This document shows, piece after piece, positions 14,945 to 16,256 of a DNA stretch of 16,256 nt (position 1 is the stretch's first letter; every line of letters begins with the position of its first letter). The position numbers and the translations under genes were made by a program. The stretch is from Dehalococcoidales bacterium (GTDB lineage: Bacteria; Chloroflexota; Dehalococcoidia; Dehalococcoidales; Fen-1064). The stretch lies in assembly GCA_016929875.1 (NCBI GenBank), contig JAFGHZ010000110.1:1-16256 (forward strand), written 5' to 3'. The notes beneath the pieces were generated by a model, which saw only the letters and a list, made by a program, of their open reading frames with translations, was not told the origin of the DNA and searched no databases.

Positions 14945-15565
14945 TTGCAAGACTGCAATACCTATAATCTTGACACTGCTTTCAATATCGTCCGCGAGAA
15001 ACTCGCCGCTGTCGATATCGCCGTGCAGTGCCGGAAAAGCGGCGCAAAATATTCCCCTGACAATGTCGCCATTGACTACCTCAACCACAACTATCGCATA
15101 AACATTTCCACAGCTGAGGTCTCACTAGCAGATAGCGACCAGTCTGTTCCGCTGCGCGAGCAAATTCTCATTCTCCACTACTTCACTCAGGCAAAAGGTA
15201 CCCCGTTGACCGGCAGGCAAATCACCTACCGCGACCTTCCCGGGGGGCTGGTCTATTACCCCACCTTTACGAAGAGAACAATCGAGCCCTTGACAGGATG
15301 TTTCGGTAAAGATGCAATGAATCTACTGCGTGCAGGTAAGTTATTTAAAGCACGTCAGGGTGAATTCGGAAACATTTCTCTCGTCATCGACGCCTTTCCC
15401 CGCGTGCCTGTTACCGTCATACTGTGGGAAGGCGACGACGAACTGGCTCCACAAGTAAACTTATTGTTCGATGCCGTCATCACCGACTATCTTGAATCGG
15501 AAGATGTTACAACAGTTTGCGAAGCCATTACATGGCAGCTTATCAAATACACGAAGAAAGGGTAA
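14945..15565 (+). CDS. DUF3786 family protein
   Basis: A 206-aa soluble protein of the uncharacterised DUF3786 family, mainly known from anaerobes; no function is established. The family-like parts are the central EQILILHYFTQAKGTPLTG segment and the C-terminal VTVILWEGDDELAPQVNLLFDAVITDYLESEDV segment. Cysteines are few and do not form a cluster motif. The start is TTG with AAGGAG about 8 nt upstream. It follows the acsE repeat region and ends 7 bp before mobA, so the two are probably cotranscribed. Its place behind the acs genes suggests a link with corrinoid or metal-cofactor metabolism, which is inference. Family assignment comes from recall of the motif pattern. Confidence 0.75.
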   Translation: MQDCNTYNLDTAFNIVREKLAAVDIAVQCRKSGAKYSPDNVAIDYLNHNYRINISTAEVSLADSDQSVPLREQILILHYFTQAKGTPLTGRQITYRDLPGGLVYYPTFTKRTIEPLTGCFGKDAMNLLRAGKLFKARQGEFGNISLVIDAFPRVPVTVILWEGDDELAPQVNLLFDAVITDYLESEDVTTVCEAITWQLIKYTKKG

Positions 15566-15572
15566 AAAATCA

Positions 15573-16193
15573 ATGGAAGTAACCGGAATCATCCTTGCCG
15601 GCGGCAAGAGTCTCAGATTCGGCAGAAATAAAGCTCTGGAGAAAATCGGGGGCGTCCCTCTCATCGAAAGGGCCGTCGAAAGTTTATCTCATATCGCGGG
15701 GCAGATAATCATCGTAAAGGATAAAGGCAACAGGAGCTTCGCATCGATTAAAAACGTCGAATTCGCAAACGATGTTTACCCGGACAAAGGGCCCCTCGGC
15801 GGCATTTATACGGGACTTTATTATTCGGGGAATGCCGTCAATATCGTCGTCGCCTGCGACATGCCGTTCCTCAATACACCGCTGCTGGAGCATATGACCA
15901 AAATTTTGCCCAGCTACGATGCTATCGTACCGAGATGGCCCGGGGGACAAATCGAGCCGCTCCACGCGGTCTATTCCCTTTCCTGCCTGCCGGCAATCAA
16001 GAAATATCTGGAGGGCAACCAGGTCAGTATTACCGCCTGCCTCAAAAAGTTACACGTTCTCCATCTCAACAAGAGGGGGTTCGGCAGTTTCGACCCCGAT
16101 TTCTTGACATTCTTCAGCATCGATACTCAAGCCGACCTCGACCTCGCCGTAAAAATAATGGCGAAAAAAGAAGCCATCGAACACAAAATATAA
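15573..16193 (+). CDS. mobA: Molybdenum cofactor guanylyltransferase
   Basis: Attaches GMP to Mo- or W-molybdopterin to form the guanine dinucleotide cofactor used by formate dehydrogenases and related enzymes. The 206-aa product has the nucleotidyltransferase signature ILAGGKSLRFGRNKAL (residues 7-22), KGPLGGIYTGL (72-82) and the metal-binding VACDMPFL with Asp96. The ATG at 15573 is chosen because the family begins at this point; a longer in-frame reading from 15471 would extend far into the upstream gene. The ribosome-binding site GAAAGGG overlaps the end of the DUF3786 gene. A formate dehydrogenase needing this cofactor would feed Fhs, which would explain its location, but none is in the window. 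Confidence 0.9.
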   Translation: MEVTGIILAGGKSLRFGRNKALEKIGGVPLIERAVESLSHIAGQIIIVKDKGNRSFASIKNVEFANDVYPDKGPLGGIYTGLYYSGNAVNIVVACDMPFLNTPLLEHMTKILPSYDAIVPRWPGGQIEPLHAVYSLSCLPAIKKYLEGNQVSITACLKKLHVLHLNKRGFGSFDPDFLTFFSIDTQADLDLAVKIMAKKEAIEHKI

Positions 16194-16206
16194 AGAAGGT
16201 GTAACT

Positions 16207-16256
16207 ATGTCGGACTGGTATCAGGTAACCGCAAAAGTCGTCAGCCAGAAAGGCAC
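16207..16256 (+). CDS. Start of a probable TIGR04076-family protein (cut by window edge)
   Basis: Only 16 complete codons are present, reading MSDWYQVTAKVVSQKG, with the next codon beginning as a Thr codon at the edge. This resembles the N-terminus of TIGR04076 proteins, small cysteine-containing proteins of unknown function in anaerobes, in which KVVSQKGTC-like sequences are typical. The ATG follows AGAAGGTG at a normal distance and lies 13 bp after mobA, so it is probably part of the same operon. The call rests on few residues. Confidence 0.5.
   Translation, partial: MSDWYQVTAKVVSQKG

Overview
The window reads as a bacterial chromosome segment built around a Wood-Ljungdahl (reductive acetyl-CoA) gene cluster. 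The protein set (AcsA, AcsB, AcsC, AcsD, AcsE, Fhs, FolD and two CooC-type ATPases) points to a strict anaerobe. A PyrR-type pyr attenuator, moderate GC, frequent TTG/GTG starts and palindromic intergenic repeats would fit an acs-carrying member of the Chloroflexota (class Dehalococcoidia). That placement is inference from gene style and was not tested.

Left arm, minus strand (1-2164): pyrB (cut by the window edge) and pyrR start a pyrimidine operon behind a textbook PyrR-responsive attenuator (881-981). Upstream of it lie yebC and a thioredoxin gene. A divergent intergenic region (2165-2465) carries a sigma70-like promoter facing each way.

Core, plus strand (2466-14810): cooC (CODH nickel-insertion ATPase), fhs (formate-THF ligase), a second CooC/AcsF-type ATPase, folD (methylene-THF dehydrogenase/cyclohydrolase), an unrecognised 71-aa protein, acsD (corrinoid protein small subunit), acsA/cooS (CO dehydrogenase), acsB (acetyl-CoA synthase), acsC (corrinoid protein large subunit) and acsE (methyltransferase). 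Together they cover formate to formyl-, methenyl- and methylene-THF, methyl transfer to the corrinoid protein, CO2/CO interconversion and acetyl-CoA assembly. Metal-binding residues are intact throughout. No methylene-THF reductase, corrinoid reductive activator or formate dehydrogenase is encoded here, so the branch is incomplete within the window.

Right arm, plus strand (14945-16256): a DUF3786 protein, mobA (molybdenum cofactor guanylyltransferase) and the first codons of a probable TIGR04076-family protein.

Three intergenic gaps in the plus-strand cluster hold hairpin-rich, repeat-like DNA: 7061-7141 before acsD, 12412-12469 between acsB and acsC, and 14823-14901 after acsE. I saw no rRNA, tRNA, CRISPR array, transposase or phage gene. 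I do not see a wholly new system. The best leads are the attenuator that also covers the pyrR ribosome-binding site, the 71-aa protein, the cooC promoter/leader architecture and the repeats inside the acs cluster.
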